DNA from: CAIXSC01 sp040381235
Lineage (GTDB): Bacteria; Planctomycetota; Planctomycetia; Pirellulales; Pirellulaceae
NCBI GenBank assembly: GCA_040381235.1
Contig: JBEIHS010000344.1
Span: forward strand, 1 to 7,554
Direction: 5' to 3'
DNA: 7,554 nt
Every line of letters starts with the position of its first letter. Position 1 is the first letter of the stretch. Made by a program: the position numbers and the translations under genes. The notes under the pieces were generated by a model, which was not told the origin of the DNA, did not search any database, and saw only the letters and a list, made by a program, of their open reading frames with translations. This document shows positions 6,706 to 7,554 of this stretch, piece after piece.

Positions 6706-6915
6706 GCTGGTGTTTTCCATCCGCTTTCCCATGGTTACGGATAGGCCCGGGAAAGCTTTGACACGCTGGCATTGTTCTCAGGGGCAGTGGTTCTGTCGGG
6801 CGGCAGTCCGGCCGGGCCATGTTCCTGAGTGGCGATCGTCCTGAAAAGGCATGGCCAGCGTTACCATCGCTTCGCGCCCACCCGCCGGCCTTTCTTGCGC
6901 CGCCCTATCCCTATC
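6706..6915 (+). other. Spacer before the PPC gene
   Basis: I see no gene in this stretch. A perfect TTGACA occurs at 6758-6763, but no acceptable -10 lies 16-18 bp downstream, so the promoter of the next gene is not identified. Read-through past the hairpins at 6661-6705 is possible. Confidence 0.4.
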
Positions 6916-6919
6916 GAGG
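6916..6919 (+). promoter_or_regulatory. Ribosome binding site deciding the PPC-gene start
   Basis: GAGG sits 7 bp before ATG 6927, an ideal Shine-Dalgarno spacing and the clearest one in the window. It supports this start over the overlapping GTG frame that begins at 6829. Confidence 0.65.
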
Positions 6920-6926
6920 CTTCGTT

Positions 6927-7554
6927 ATGCGCTGTGCTGCGTCCGCTCTTGGGGTCGCCTGTAGGTCTGTCGTCTCCTCAGCTAGGGGATTCGGGTTCGC
7001 CTCCGTTCGCGCCGGTCGGAACGCCGCGGCCAACGCGGTGGCGCTACTGGCTGCCGCTCTGTTCGCCGCGTTGTCTGTCGGGCCCGCGTCAGCCGTGGAA
7101 CCGTCGCTCGGTTCCATCGCTCCGCCGGGCGCGCAGCGAGGGGTCGAAACGGAGGTCGTCTATGCCGGCGCGCGTCTGGGCGACGCCCAGGAACTGCTCT
7201 TTTATTCGCCTGGCATCGAAGTCAAGAAGCTCGAAACCGTGAACGACGGCTCGTTCAAGGCCTTGCTGGCGGTCGCTGCCGACTGCCGCATGGGCATCCA
7301 TGCGGTTCGCGTTCGCACAGCGACAGGCGTCAGCAACCTGATGACCTTCACGGTCGGCCCGTTGCCTGAAGTCAAGGAAGTCGAACCGAACAGTGAATTC
7401 CAACAGCCCCAAACCGTGCCGCTCAACGTCACGGTGACTGGCGTGGTGCTCAACGAGGACGTCGATCACTACGTCGTCGAGGCGAAGAAGGGTGATCGGA
7501 TTAGTGCTGAATTGGAGGGATTGCGGCTGGGGCGGGCGTTCTTCGACCCCTATC
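6927..7554 (+). CDS. Exported PPC-domain protein, 3' end missing
   Basis: The open frame runs off the right edge after 209 codons. The N-terminus is a long export signal: an arginine-containing first part (about 1-35), a hydrophobic run ANAVALLAAALFAALSVG, and likely cleavage after ASA at 54-56, just before VEPSLGS. Residues 58-146 look like an immunoglobulin-like or IPT/TIG-type beta domain (PPGAQRGVETEVVYAGARLGDAQELLFYSPGI, ending TFTVGPLPE). From about 149 a bacterial pre-peptidase C-terminal (PPC) domain begins, with the diagnostic EVEPNSE (151-157) and VLNEDVDHYVVEAKKGDRI. Planctomycete proteins of this build are large, exported and frequently encoded next to DUF1501 genes; the function is unknown, with adhesion or substrate presentation as speculation. 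GAGG at 6916-6919 supports the start. It could share transcription with the DUF1501 gene if the hairpins at 6661-6705 are leaky. Confidence 0.88.
   Translation, partial: MRCAASALGVACRSVVSSARGFGFASVRAGRNAAANAVALLAAALFAALSVGPASAVEPSLGSIAPPGAQRGVETEVVYAGARLGDAQELLFYSPGIEVKKLETVNDGSFKALLAVAADCRMGIHAVRVRTATGVSNLMTFTVGPLPEVKEVEPNSEFQQPQTVPLNVTVTGVVLNEDVDHYVVEAKKGDRISAELEGLRLGRAFFDPY

Noticed and set aside
6758..6763. Perfect TTGACA hexamer as a promoter for the PPC gene
   Set aside because: The expected -10 position reads GGGGCA or similar at 16-18 bp spacing, so it does not make a promoter by itself.
6731..6844. 37-codon plus-strand small frame in the spacer before the PPC gene
   Set aside because: It has no ribosome binding site, no recognisable features and is short enough to occur by chance.
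6829..7242. 137-codon plus-strand frame beginning at GTG 6829
   Set aside because: It overlaps the PPC gene in another frame. The PPC frame has a Shine-Dalgarno, a signal peptide and recognisable domains, whereas this one has none.

Overview
The window looks like chromosomal DNA from a high-GC member of the Planctomycetota, probably Pirellulales-like, although the lineage is inferred. The basis is protein content: a planctomycete-style ECF sigma factor, a Tat-exported DUF1501 protein, a PPC-domain exported protein beside it, and a very large secreted multidomain protein. No RNA gene, CRISPR array, transposase or phage gene was found.

Layout from left to right. A short ECF sigma-70 factor lies on the minus strand (12-656 at its longest). 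Its downstream gene is cut off by the left edge. A divergent non-coding region of about 520 bp follows, holding two clear hairpins and weak promoter candidates on both strands. Next on the plus strand is a giant gene (1176-5072, or from 1077 if the upstream ATG is used). It joins a signal peptide, a CBM9-like carbohydrate-binding module with its usual C-terminal tail, a transglutaminase-like domain with a visible Cys/His pair, a small beta-sandwich-like domain and an esterase-type alpha/beta hydrolase with a Ser-Asp-His triad. Its linkers are built from in-frame tandem repeats, three of the four with a 15-bp unit. A near-consensus sigma-70 promoter (TTGACA, 17 bp, TATAGT) starts 14 bp after its stop codon. 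That promoter opens a leader of about 240 nt in front of the DUF1501 gene (5358-6659). Two overlapping, mutually exclusive GC-rich hairpins follow, and then an exported PPC-domain protein (6927 to beyond the right edge).

How the parts may work together is inference. All three plus-strand products carry export signals, so this is a cell-envelope or extracellular locus. The giant protein has the architecture of an enzyme that binds polysaccharide and cleaves esters or acts on peptide bonds. The DUF1501 and PPC proteins belong to families that are very numerous in planctomycetes and often sit together, and their roles are poorly defined. The divergent sigma factor could regulate the locus, but it more probably belongs to a separate signalling unit reading off the left edge.

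The most notable observations are the three-module fusion of normally separate proteins, the pentapeptide minisatellites in its linkers (one showing higher-order block duplication), and an in-frame palindromic insertion-like segment in its CBM9 tail.
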